This document shows positions 11,415 through 21,803 of a stretch of DNA of 64,000 nt, one piece after another (the first letter of the stretch is position 1; each line of letters begins with the position of its first letter). The translations under genes were made by a program, and so were the position numbers. The DNA lies in contig NJFT01000046.1 in the NCBI GenBank assembly GCA_002221725.1, forward strand, positions 124,001 through 188,000, written 5' to 3'. The stretch is from Scedosporium boydii. Its lineage: Eukaryota; Ascomycota; Sordariomycetes; Microascales; Microascaceae. The notes under the pieces are model-generated. The model worked only from the letters and a program-made list of their open reading frames with translations. It was not told the DNA's origin and made no database searches.

Positions 11415-12761
11415 GGGGACGCTGAGCTTGCCCCTTTAACCTCCGAAGATGTTGTATTCTCAGGTTTATCTCTATTCTCCCGTCTCAGATTGGATAGGGC
11501 ACACATTTTCCGAGCACCATAGCTTCGACTTGGCAATTAATACACTGGGGCCATAAGAAATGCACGCAAAGAAATTCAATCGATGGATTTGTAGTAGTGT
11601 AAGCCACTAGTTCTCCCCAAGAGTGCTTGCGAACATGGTGGATTCGGACCGTTCATCCACTTTCACCATTCGCAAGGTGTGGAAGAGGGAGAGGACTCGG
11701 GTACCTCCCACACATTTGTAGCACCTATAGAGACACTATGGCGTCTATCCGTATTTCCACCTTCGACCAGAGAAGCCCAATAATCCACCTCCGAACCACT
11801 CCAGCTAGTCCGCCAGACAGCTATACGTCTTCAATCAAGCGGAGGCGATTATGCTGTTCTATAGAATTTGTGTTCAGAGTTTGAAGATAATTCCATGAGC
11901 AGAGTTTCCCCAGAGAAAGAGCCCAGGCGGCGTACCATCATAAGTACAGTCATCGGGGTTAGGCGATGACAGGACACCCTGACATCGAGACAGGCTTGCG
12001 TGGCAAGGTCGTCTCAACAGTTCTCTGGCCGTTTAAAGAGGGCGGCGAATCATTGCCCGCTTCATTTTCCTTGGCATTTCCCTCACCATAGCCACATTCC
12101 GCAGCTTCATCAATCCGGGAGTCTCGTTGTAGGGTCTTCACTCGGTATGGGTTAATATTGTTTTCTGAGAGCTGGGTCTAGACCTGCGACCAGCAGCCGC
12201 GCTTGTGCGTCCTCATCCACTCCTCCAATGTCACCATAGTCACAGCTTGGGCTCGATACCTAGGTACACAGAGGTGATATTAGCATACGGTATATGAGTA
12301 TCTCCCTAGACACTCTATGGCCTATATTATGGGACTATTGCGTCAATCCTTTGGGGCTGTTGGGTTCAACTTTATGGAGGGTCCATGGTTGTTCAGTGAG
12401 TATTTTGTCGGAGCCGAGCAGTACAACCCACAACACAAACAGGTCTATGCCGCCCGCTCATAGGAACAAGAGACACAGACTGGGAGCCACACCACACAGA
12501 AGAAATGGCCCAATTGTCATCACAAGGTCGTAATGGTCAAGTAGGAACATCGGGAAGTCAACGATCAGTCGGAATCCGCATTGTGGGACATCACAGCCAG
12601 AGAAGACAGGAGAAAAGTAAAGATGAAGTGAATTGAAAATAGAATAACAAAGGAATGACTCTTGTAACAACATGTGGGCCATAGTGAAACGACCGATTGC
12701 TCTCTGCCACTTGCGTTTTCCTTCTTCTCTTGCGCACTGCCCTTCTTGTCTAAGTTCTACT

Positions 12762-13760
12762 CTATAGATGGGGGAGCCTTCGTCCCCTTTTATGTGTAAT
12801 TGAAGTTCCGCTATGTGGCACATCGGGCTTCCTCCGTGGCGGCAGCGTTCTGCAATGGGGCATCGCCGAATGCTGGTTGCCATACGCACCCACACAGGAA
12901 AAGCGCCCGTTCTTTTTCAGCGACCATCCACTGCACGCTAGGTGTAGTATACGAATCATGACGGGACTCATGAAGTGCTTCGAATAATCTTTCTCAAACG
13001 CTTTGCCTGCGTAATCAAGCTGCCTATAAAGCATGCAGAGGAGAAGGAAATGCTTCTTGTTGATCTTGGAAGCTGAATCAGGAAAGTTTACTTGGTGGAT
13101 GGTCTTCCCCCCGAGTCCACACGACACCATCTCCTTTCCCCAATAGGCATCGGTATGAGATAGGCGGACAACCGTTGCTGCCGTGGGTTGAGTGGGTTGG
13201 AAGAATTTGCCAAGGGTCTGGCAGTGATCGCACACCCTTCGCCTGAACTTCCTATAATCCGCATCGGGTTCGGCCGCTGCATCACTGGTTCATATCTCCC
13301 TTATATAGCACGGGAGACGGGTCGGGAGATGAATTGCTGCGATACACCAGGCATTTCATTGCTGTCAGATCTGCACTTGTCCGTCTCGGCGCCGTCCTCG
13401 ATGGTATCGAGGACTATGTTGGCCAGCTTGTCCTGCCGCTCCTTCTCTCATCTCGGGCGTGGAGTACTGAGCAAGAGTTGCCGGATGATCCATCTTCTAA
13501 ATGAATCGGTTGAAACTTTGTCCCATAAACTGGCGCATGGTTTCATAAATGCAAATCCGCCTGATCTTCCCCGTCAGGGTATCGGGGAGTTTGGCCTCGG
13601 TCTCTAGCTGCCTGGCCCATTTGCGGAGTACCACTTCTTCTTGGTACTCCGCGAATGAGCCGAGCGGCTTCAGGACGCGGAAGTCCACAGGGGATGTTTG
13701 GCCCAGGCGGGATAACCGACCTATAGGCAGAACTTGGGAATGACTCAGTATTCCATCTTT
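12762..13760 (-). pseudogene. Disrupted coding region, family not recognised
   Basis: Three consecutive minus-strand blocks read like protein but are out of frame with each other. Block A (13760-13497) contains FAEYQEEVVLRKWARQLETE and ends at a TAG. Block B (13447-13301) is in another frame and contains DKLANIVLDTIEDGAETDKC. Block C (13289-12762) is back in the frame of A and contains DYRKFRRRVCDHCQTLGKFF. After the TAG, frame A reads on sensibly (MDHPATLAQYSTPEM) up to the point where B takes over, which suggests one nonsense change plus a frameshift. I could not find splice pairs that join the blocks in phase. Either this is a decayed gene or transposon ORF, or it is a gene with unusual introns. 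I do not recognise the product. Confidence 0.3.
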
Positions 13761-15487
13761 TTAGTTTCGGCAGGATTGGGAGAACGACTTGATTCTTTCG
13801 TCTTGTGAAAAATGATAGCGAAATCTTCCTGGCCAGCGTCTGTGATTGGGGCTGCCTCGCAGCAATCTCTGGGGTCGGTGCTCTTCCCAGTCTGGACTTC
13901 CCCTCCAAAAGAAAATCGGATATCCTTTTAATGCCGACATCACACTCACCCGCTCCTTGTTTTGTTGTCGGATGAAGACATGAGAGGTCAAATGGCGGCG
14001 GAGTGGGACCGGGATCAAGAGAGGACGCGGGAACGGCGCCGGGAGGACCCGGGGTTACCGCAGTGGCAGACCCACGAACGGAAGGGTTGACTAGTCGGAT
14101 GCGGCTGAGAGGCGCAGGAGAGGACGCGGGAACAGGCGAGGAGGAAACGGCCCCCGAGGGGGAAGAGGCGGGACCAGTGGAAGAAGAGGTGTCCCCGTGC
14201 GAACGCTTGGTGGCGCCACCGCCACCAGCGGAAACCTCGCAACGAAACAAAAAGGAGAGGACCAAGAACGAGAACGAGGCGAGACCGCAGACACCTCGAA
14301 GGGAGTGAAAATTGGAATTGGCAAAGATTGGTAAAACTTTTGTTTGATTGCTCGAGAAGAGCGAAGGGGGCAGGGGCAGCGAGGTCGAAGCGAAGTCGAA
14401 TGAATAGCTTGCGACCTTGAAGAAGAAAAGGAAAAAAGAAGAAAGGGCTTCGAGGAGAGGATTCGAGCCTTTTTATAATTGACTGCGGGAGCCCCCGATC
14501 GGTTGAAGACATCTTCAAACCCCGAGTCGAAGAAGCTAGGAACAACACCGCCTGAAGTCGGATCGAACCTCTGAGGATCAGTGCCGGAGATCCCTGTGTT
14601 TGAGTTATACTGATAGTTTCCATATCCAAGAATTATATCCATCTCTGAAGTGACCGAAAGCTGGAAAGAAATTCCAGCCGGCGAACGGAAGGAACCGATA
14701 TATAGCGAACAGATCGGCAGGTACACCCATGACCATCCGCCGGAGGTATCGTTCTGCCTCTTATTTAGTACGAAGGTCCGGGTTGGTTTCGATGATCGGT
14801 CCTCCTACGCTCTGGGAGGGGATGCCGAAGGAAAAGAAGGAAGCGAGTTGGAAGGAATTGGTCGTTATTTTTATAGGCATATGGCGTTTCTGAGTAGATT
14901 ACATTGGTTCGAAGCGTCAAAAGAACATTCCATACGCTAAAGTGGCCGTCTTATCGTGGCTTCGCAGCTGCATGCGGGACGCTCTGTACCAAATGAACGA
15001 CGGGTGCTTCGAGTGTCGAGTGAGTAGTAGCGGCATGCTCTGCCCCAAAGGGGCACTGGGAGATATAGAGCCGCAGCTAGAGACAGAGCGTTGCCGCGGA
15101 GGAGGTTGTTACCCAGATCGCTGGGAGTTAAGGATTAAGGAAGCTACTAATAGTAGGTCAGCAATAGCAGGGTAAAGGCGGGCCCACGGCAACCTAGCTA
15201 CGAGTCCACAATGGATCTCGGCAAGGCGGGCACTGACCCATAACAACTGAAGGCATACGGGGACCCGGATGCACAACGACGGGGTTGGCCACTTACTATC
15301 TGATGTTGTTTGGCGGAGAAAAAAAGAAAGGAGGCTAGGGGGAGCGGAAGGGCTCTTTTATAGTTGAGGAGTGAACTGTCACAAGGCCGTACCCTCAAAC
15401 CTCGGAAGGGGTGACTGATCCTTCCCTTATAGATATGATTCATGAGTTCTTCCTTTAAATATAAAGTGTCCACATGTTTGCAGCATT

Positions 15488-15916
15488 TCACATGCCCAGT
15501 CTGTTCTGTCTTAGAGATCGCAGGAGAGCTGCACGAATCAGAAGGAACGCACCCCCTAGGCACTTAGATGTTTTAGTAGTTGCCAATCGGGCCAACAAAT
15601 CTGCGATTCGGTTGCCGTCCAGGTCACTGTATACGAAGAGGGGGATGCCTCGAACCGCCCGTCGCAAATACGCTTGAGCCTGCTCCTCAGTCTTGAGCGT
15701 GGGAGCTATAGTCGAGAATTGGATCAGCACCCTGATCAAGAAGGAGAAGAAGCGATTACCAGCACGTCGGGCCGCTCGAATCCACGAGGCAATGAGCAGG
15801 GATCGGAGAGGAATAACACCGAACGGGGGGCGTCGACAGTAGGGGGGTTTGTGATGTCGAAGAACAAGAGAGAGTAGAAAGAAAAAGCTCTTCAGAGGGA
15901 AGAGGAAAATCCTCAA
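15488..15916 (-). other. Possible coding remnant with a weak RNase H-like motif
   Basis: A 142-codon minus-strand frame. Its C-terminal half (TEEQAQAYLRRAVRGIPLFV then DLDGNRIADLLARLATTK) has protein-like composition, while the N-terminal half does not. The pattern GNxxADxLAxxA resembles the end of RNase H domains of non-LTR retrotransposons (GNExADxLAKxA). No reverse transcriptase, catalytic D/E set or element boundary is visible nearby, so this is at best a hint of an old element. It may equally be chance. Confidence 0.2.
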
Positions 15917-16532
15917 AGGGAAAGATGCTCGTGATGCGCCCTCTGCCCACTCAAGTGGGAAGGTCGATTCTGGAAGGGTTTGAGGTGATCAACGTGTACC
16001 GTATCTAAGGAAATGTAAATATACTGAGGAAAGAGACAACTAACAAGTAAGGAAGGAAAGCGGCTCATGTACTATATAGATATTAGTGATAAGAATGTGG
16101 CTTCCAAGCTGATATTTGCCCTTGGGTTTGTCACCGGCAAGCATTTTATCTCCGCCTCTTCGCCGAGATTGCCCATTTGAAGAGTTGCGGGGGATTCCCA
16201 AGCTGGTGGGAATGAATCTAGTTCGGAATCTTTCTGGGTTCTTTTTTTCTTTGACTTATGGCAAACATGAATATGGGTAACGCAAAGTAGTCTCATCAAG
16301 TTCATTGAATCATTCCTGAATAGAATTTCTTGTTTCTCAAGTGATACACTCTTTGGTAATACCAAGCCAACAGGAAGCAAAGGAAAAGGAAAAAAAGAAC
16401 AAAAAACAAGGTTCCCAGTATGCGCCAAACACACTATCCGCCCTTGAAGTCATATATCGCTCAAGAAATCAACTCCTCCATCCCAGTTTGACAAACTTAA
16501 AAGCAAATTAACAACCCCCCGCAAACCCTTCT

Positions 16533-17558
16533 TCAATGTTCTCTCGCCATACTCGATACCCCCCTCGTCAACTCCTCACAACTCGTCACAAACCCAACCT
16601 CGTCCGCCCAAGACTCCTCCACCGTCCTGACCACGCCCTCGGCAGCAGTGGTCCCGCACCCATCTGCCAACATGATAACGTCAAAGCCCCAATTACACGC
16701 ATCCTGCGCCGAAGCCCATATCCCCGCCTCGGTCCCCGCGCCACCGAAAAAGAGCGTCGTGATTCCCCTCGCGCGAAGAAACCTCACGATATCGGGCCCA
16801 CCTGCATCTCCTGATCCCGAGGATGGACCGGCCCAAAAGAATCCAGATGGTCGGGTCTTGTGGAACCGCGCGTGAGGTAGGGGCGTATCGTGGGAGGCTA
16901 CGAAGGCGCGACGGGTAGATTCATATAGCTCTGCGTTCCAGGTATTCCGGAGAAGGAGGCGTCCTCCGAGGACGACCTGCTTATTCCAAAGCGTAATGGG
17001 GCCAATCTCATCTCCTATTGTCGGCTTCGCGATGGTCGGCATCGTTGGAGATTTGACAGAATACGAGCGCAAGGAAGATGAGGAAGAGGCCGATGACGAA
17101 GTAGAAGAAGAAGAGGAGGAGGAGGAACCGATGCGCCCCCCGACACCAATCTTATCCAAGAGCGACCCGAACCGCCGCAGAAGCGGAGGCGGCGCCGACC
17201 GTATTTCCTCCTCAGTGAAGCCCCATGTTAAGTGAACGATGTGAATGCCCGCCTCTTGAGCGGCGGGATAGGCGAGGACCCGCAGTGTTTCTTCGGCGGC
17301 GTGGACGGCGCTTTGGCGGTTGAGGAGAGCGCGAGAGAGGAAGAGATTCTGGAGGTCGACGACGATGAGGGCGCATTTGAGGGGGTTCACGACGATGGGG
17401 TCCGTCGTCGTTTTTAGGCGCAGGACGGGGAGTCGGGAGTGGCGGAATCGAGTGGGGTGAGTGAGGTCGTAGAAGCCGGAGGCGGGATCGAAGGTCCAGC
17501 AGGAGCGTTTGGGATTGCCTAGTATGATCTCGGCGGGGTATGGGGGTGGAGGACCCAT
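16533..17558 (-). CDS. Isochorismatase-like hydrolase lacking the catalytic cysteine
   Basis: Intronless, 341 aa. The core is the cysteine-hydrolase/isochorismatase fold (PF00857). It shows the first strand ALIVVDLQN with Asp68, HIVHLTWGF, a lysine in the FHKTRPSGFFW segment (Lys234), and the signature helix GAGTEAGIWASAQDACNWGF. In amidase-type members this segment carries the nucleophilic Cys (xxTxxCVxxTxxxA). Here the aligned residue is Gly279. True isochorismatases such as PhzD also lack the cysteine and cleave a vinyl ether without it, so activity is not excluded but amide hydrolysis is unlikely. A serine-rich insert (about 145-162, nearly all S) separates the two halves of the domain. 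No signal peptide, so probably cytosolic. It lies 2.7 kb upstream of, and divergent from, the dioxygenase gene; a shared pathway is possible but unproven. Confidence 0.8.
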   Translation of the reverse strand: MGPPPPYPAEIILGNPKRSCWTFDPASGFYDLTHPTRFRHSRLPVLRLKTTTDPIVVNPLKCALIVVDLQNLFLSRALLNRQSAVHAAEETLRVLAYPAAQEAGIHIVHLTWGFTEEEIRSAPPPLLRRFGSLLDKIGVGGRIGSSSSSSSSTSSSASSSSSLRSYSVKSPTMPTIAKPTIGDEIGPITLWNKQVVLGGRLLLRNTWNAELYESTRRAFVASHDTPLPHARFHKTRPSGFFWAGPSSGSGDAGGPDIVRFLRARGITTLFFGGAGTEAGIWASAQDACNWGFDVIMLADGCGTTAAEGVVRTVEESWADEVGFVTSCEELTRGVSSMAREH

Positions 17559-20283
17559 CTCTGGTGTTCTTATTTCTTTTCTTTTCCTCTTCTGTTCGGA
17601 ATTTCTAGTCGGTGATTGAGAAAATCGTGCCGTCTACCGATCGATGTGTGGGTCTCCTGGTGGTGGTGGTGGTGGATAGCGTAGCAAAGACAAGGAAATT
17701 GACTACAGACGAGAGAGACAGAGAAAAGCGGAGCTAGTACGAGGATGACGGGGACCAAAAAATAAGTCGTTATCGCTTTTACTTGACGAGACACAAATAG
17801 AAGGAAGGCTTAGGATTTCTGTGCGATTGATAGTTGTGGACGAAGGATTTTGCGAAGAGCACCAACACCGCACACGATGTGGCCACCACGTCACATTTGG
17901 CCTAAGAAAAGGTCGCAGGTCCCAACAGAAGCCAAGATTCAAGCAAACACGATGGGTGGCGCATGCTAGGTATATGCCAAAGTCCAGCCCTGCCAGGCCA
18001 AATTGATCCTCGACGTATCCCCGAGCCAGTGTTCTCCCAGCATTTGGCGCCGAGGTTGGCACATTGGGACGTGCCAAACCAGAGATGAGGTTGAGCTCCG
18101 CGGAGATGCGGTTTACCTGACGTTGGAAAAAGTAATCCTTTGGGCCCCTGCATGGGAGGGTGTCGTAGCGTTGGTGCCAGAGGCACATTTGGCTGGACAG
18201 GGCACGCTAGTTTATTTTCCCCGGGCGTTTAGGAACTGCGGTAGTGGTGAGACGGGTGACCAATAGGGCCGCGCACGCCACGTTCCGACGCTGTGGTTGG
18301 AGACGTTTGGCGTCGCCTCAGCGCTAGATCCCAGCTGCGTTGGCTGAGAGTGTCCAGAAAATTCGCAGTGAGAAACCTGGGGGAGGGTTTTACAGGGCCG
18401 GCAGGGCACGCAGGGAGGCGAAGGTGCCAACATTGTTTCGAAACGAAGCCAAAGGATTCCTTGGGCGACCATTGTGCGGCCACCTGCACCTTCCTACCTG
18501 TTGGGACAATTGAGAATCTTGCATCTCGCTGTGATCTGTCGGACAATGTGGCCCTGATGTCCTTGACCGATTTCGATTCGGCATTCTCCTGGACGAGCTA
18601 GGAAGAAAGAATTAGGCTCAACAGGGCCTCTTTGATGCTAAATTTACCTCCGAACCAGCTAAAAAATGTTGGCCAATCCTCCATCCTCTATTGATTACCA
18701 AATCGCATGCGCGATTGGCGGTAAGAATTGAAGCTTCAGCAGCAGTTCGACGCTGATTCTCGGGTCTTTGGATCTTGGCTGTGTTTGCCAACCTGCTGAC
18801 TCAGCCACCACTTTTCGCACCCCACTCTCAATTGCATACAGTTGCAGTCATCCGTTCCACTGCCGTGCCAAGACGGAGTATCTTGACGACTTCACACAGC
18901 GCACCGATTGCGCAATCCTCGAACTCTTGCTGAAGCTCGAATGCCAATCCAGAATCGGAGTCTTTGGCTAAATAAAGATGTCTCTATTTTCCGGGATCGG
19001 AGGAAGAGCCTGTTTTCATTGTCTCTGAGCGCCCTATCTGCCTCCATTCATCAATGGCAGCTAACCGTAACCCTAAACCCGACCCGTGCCTTAAGTCCCG
19101 GAAAGCGATGTCGACATCGCGAACTGCTCACGGCGATGAGACCTGAGATGCCAGGTCGCATGCAGTGGTTCGATATTCAAGTTCTAGACCAGGTCCTATT
19201 TTATTACGTACGGACATTACAAGATCGCGACTTGGATTTCAACGTTCATCACGCTCAATCTCAACACGCTAATCAAAAACCGTGTAAGTTGAAACCAGTC
19301 TGGATCTCTCATCTATAACGCAATACACGGCCCTGGTGCAGGGTCCCGGCCTGTCAATCTTGCCAATCTGCCGGTAGACGCCCGAGTCGTACGTTAGAGA
19401 GCTCCGACTAGAGTTCTGACTCGGTGACCGTGCGATGGCGATATGCTTCGCGGTTTGCGAATAGTGGTGTGTATGTGTGTATAGTTGCACCAACAAAACG
19501 GGGAAGGCAGGCCGAACACTCAATTTTCATGCGAGTGCCCACAATTCGTCTTTTCCATCCAGGACTACGAATTAATGATCAGCGTCCCCCCAGAGTCTCG
19601 AGAAAACCTGCCAAGTGTGTGTCCGTCAGTGATTATTATTCGGGGGTGCCAACACTTTGTTCGCACAAATCGCGGGATTGCGTGATTTGGGTGGTGGATT
19701 GGCCAAACGCGCTGCGCCATCCTCCTTTCCCCTTTCTCGGAATCCCCAACGCCGTCAACCTGTTCCCCCCACACCAGCGACGCCTTTAACTCCCGCCTAG
19801 ACTTGCCCATCTAACCTCTCAGACAATTCCATCTCTGCTTTCTTTGAGGTATAAGTGATCTTGCTGATAAATCCAAAAATCGAGATCCCTAAAGCACGAA
19901 AAAAATGGCCTGACGGGACTCTCCGTGCTCTAGTTTTGAGTGCATTTTCCCCTCTTCGACTTGGGGATGTGCAATCGCACTTGGTCCTTGCGCAATCGCA
20001 TCCCTGTGCCCCAGTTAACTGGGAAGCACCATCTGTTACTGCCGAGCATCGAGACTTGACCTCCGGTTGGCACTCTATTTGAGGAGTAATGTAATCTTGT
20101 TTTTCTTCAGGGTCAAGTATCTACATATACATATATGGCAAGGGTCCCTCGACACGGGGTCGCCGTCTCTTCAGATATCATCATCATCGAGCCATAAACC
20201 TAAAAGCTCTTGATACTTGCTCCTTGCCTGCTCTGCTCTATATACCAAATTTCCATTCCATTGCCAACGTTGTACCTTTCGCC
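17559..20283. other. 2.7-kb divergent intergenic region
   Basis: Shared upstream DNA of the isochorismatase-like gene (minus) and the dioxygenase gene (plus). No gene is called. Open frames up to 161 codons at 17.7-18.6 kb lack domains. A perfect 16-bp palindrome sits at 19105-19120 (listed separately). A TATATA lies at 20239-20244, 40 bp before the dioxygenase ATG. Confidence 0.5.
19105..19120. promoter_or_regulatory. Perfect 16-bp palindrome, bZIP-like site
   Basis: GCGATGTCGACATCGC is its own reverse complement. Its core ATGTCGACAT resembles, but does not fully match, the ATGRYRYCAT site of the mould sulfur regulators CYS3/MetR. It lies about 1.2 kb upstream of a TauD-type dioxygenase. 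About one 16-bp palindrome per 64 kb is expected by chance, so this is weak evidence. Confidence 0.2.
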
Positions 20284-21803
20284 ATGGCCCCTGCCGCTGT
20301 CGAGACTTTGCCCGTCCAGCTCCCCGTCCACTCGAGCTACAAGAGCTACGGTGGGGAAGCTCCCCCGGGCGACTACAAGGAGATCAGCACTGCCAAATTC
20401 TCCGAAGAGGTTGAGAAGAAGGGCACTGGCGACTTTGCCCCCGCTTCGGTAAGCACATTCGTACTTCGTATATGGCAACTTGATGTAGCAATACCACGGT
20501 CGTCATTCCATTGTCGTTCCAAGTTCCACCCATTGCCCACCCTTCCCTCTGCCATGTCAATGACCCTGTCCATGCATGCACGCCACCGTTACCCATGTCA
20601 AGTCATCCTTTGGCTCAGCATCACAACCCGCAAACATTTCCCAAAATGGCAATTGCCGTCTTCCCCCCACACCACACCTAGTCTTGGACCATGTGGATTC
20701 ACGAATCTCTTCATCTTCTAACATTCTTCAACAGTACCCCAACTACCTCCCTACCTGGAACCCCGAGCAAGTGTATGCCCCGCTCGAACCCTTCGAGCAT
20801 GTCGAGCACGGCAAGGACGCCGACCCAACCTACCCGGAGCTTCTTGGCGACGGAGTGACCATCACCCACCTGACGCCCAAGACCGGCTCCGAGGTCCGGG
20901 GCATCCAGCTCTCCAAGCTCTCGCCCGCCGGCAAGGACCAGCTGGCGCGTCTCATCGCCGAGCGCAAGGTCGTCGCTTTCCGCGACCAGGACCTCGCTGA
21001 CCTTCCCATCTCCGAGGCCCTCGAGTTCGGCGGCTACTTCGGTCGCCACCACATCCACCCCACGTCGGGCTCTCCTGCTGGTCATCCCGAGATTCACCTC
21101 GTGCACAGGCAGGCCGGCGACAACGCCATTGACACGTTCTTTGCCAACCGAACGAGCTCGGTGGCTTGGCACTCGGACGTTTCCTACGAGGCTCAGCCTC
21201 CCGGGACGACCTTCTTGTACGTTCTGGATCTCCCCAGCACTGGTGGAGATACCCTCTTCGCCAATGCGGCTGAGGCGTATAACCGCTTGAGCCCGCTGTT
21301 TCAGGAGAGACTGCACGGCCTTAAGGCTAGGCACTCTGCTGTTGAGCAGGCGAATGGATCGGTGAGGCGCGGAGGTATCAAGAGGCGGGAGCCCGTCGTC
21401 AACGAGCACCCCATCGTCAGGACTCATCCCGTCACTGGCGAAAAGGCCCTCTTCATCAACCCTCAGTGTAAGTCCCACCATTTCCACTTACAGCAGAAAT
21501 CGTAACGGAAAGAAAAAATGGAAAAGAGATCTGACAGAGACACATTTAGTCACTCGTAACATTGTTGGCCTCAAGAAGGAGGAATCCGATGCCATCCTCA
21601 ACTTCCTCTACGACCACCTCGCCTGGGGCGCCGACTTCCAGGTCCGCGTCAAGTGGGAGAAGGGCACCGTCGTGGTCTGGGACAACCGCGTGACGCAGCA
21701 CTCCGCCATCGTCGACTGGACCACCGGCGAGAGGAGGCACCTTGCGCGCATTACGCCGCAGGCTGAGAGGCCCTACGAGACGCCGTTTGTGGCTAAGTCG
21801 TAA
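20284..21803 (+). CDS. TauD/TfdA-type 2-oxoglutarate dioxygenase (sulfonate/taurine type)
   Basis: Model: exons 20284-20448, 20735-21467 and 21550-21803 (383 aa). Introns are 286 bp (GTAAGC...AACAG) and 82 bp (GTAAGT...TTTAG). The fold is the TauD family (PF02668). The Fe(II)-binding His201-x-Asp203 lies in AWHSDVSYE, and the distal histidine is His350 in WDNRVTQHSA. The 2-oxoglutarate-binding arginine is probably Arg366 in RRHLARIT. Other family stretches are VVAFRDQ, HPTSGSPAGHPEIHLVHR, STGGDTLFAN and HPVTGEKALFIN. Fungal members (yeast Jlp1 type) oxidise sulfonates such as taurine with 2-oxoglutarate and O2, releasing sulfite for sulfur supply; others act on alpha-keto or aryloxy acids. 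No signal peptide, so cytosolic. The Dal5-type permease gene 2 kb downstream on the same strand supports a role in scavenging an imported organic acid. Intron 1 is unusually long and contains a TACTTCGTA motif at 20462. Confidence 0.88.

Larger units (their letters stand above)
11415..16532. other. 5.1-kb region without an intact gene
   Basis: No intact gene model could be built. On the minus strand there are several blocks that look translated but are interrupted by stops and frame changes. Two are listed separately (12762-13760 and 15488-15916). A third block runs from about 14810 down to 14480 and contains a readable stretch around GTDPQRFDPTSGG. TATA-like TATAAAA elements followed by CT-rich tracts occur twice on the minus strand, near 14475 and 15360. 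The plus strand shows nothing convincing. Confidence 0.4.

Noticed and set aside
13543..14265. 240-codon minus-strand frame, Ser/Pro/Ala-rich
   Set aside because: Starts from TTG, overlaps better-looking blocks in other frames, and has no conserved motif; composition follows CT-rich DNA.
19066..19085. Telomere-like CCCTAA words
   Set aside because: Only one or two imperfect units, with no array, in the middle of ordinary intergenic sequence.
20711..21487. 258-codon minus-strand open frame opposite the dioxygenase
   Set aside because: It mirrors a well-supported GC-rich coding exon and has no recognisable domain; long antisense frames are expected from third-position GC bias.
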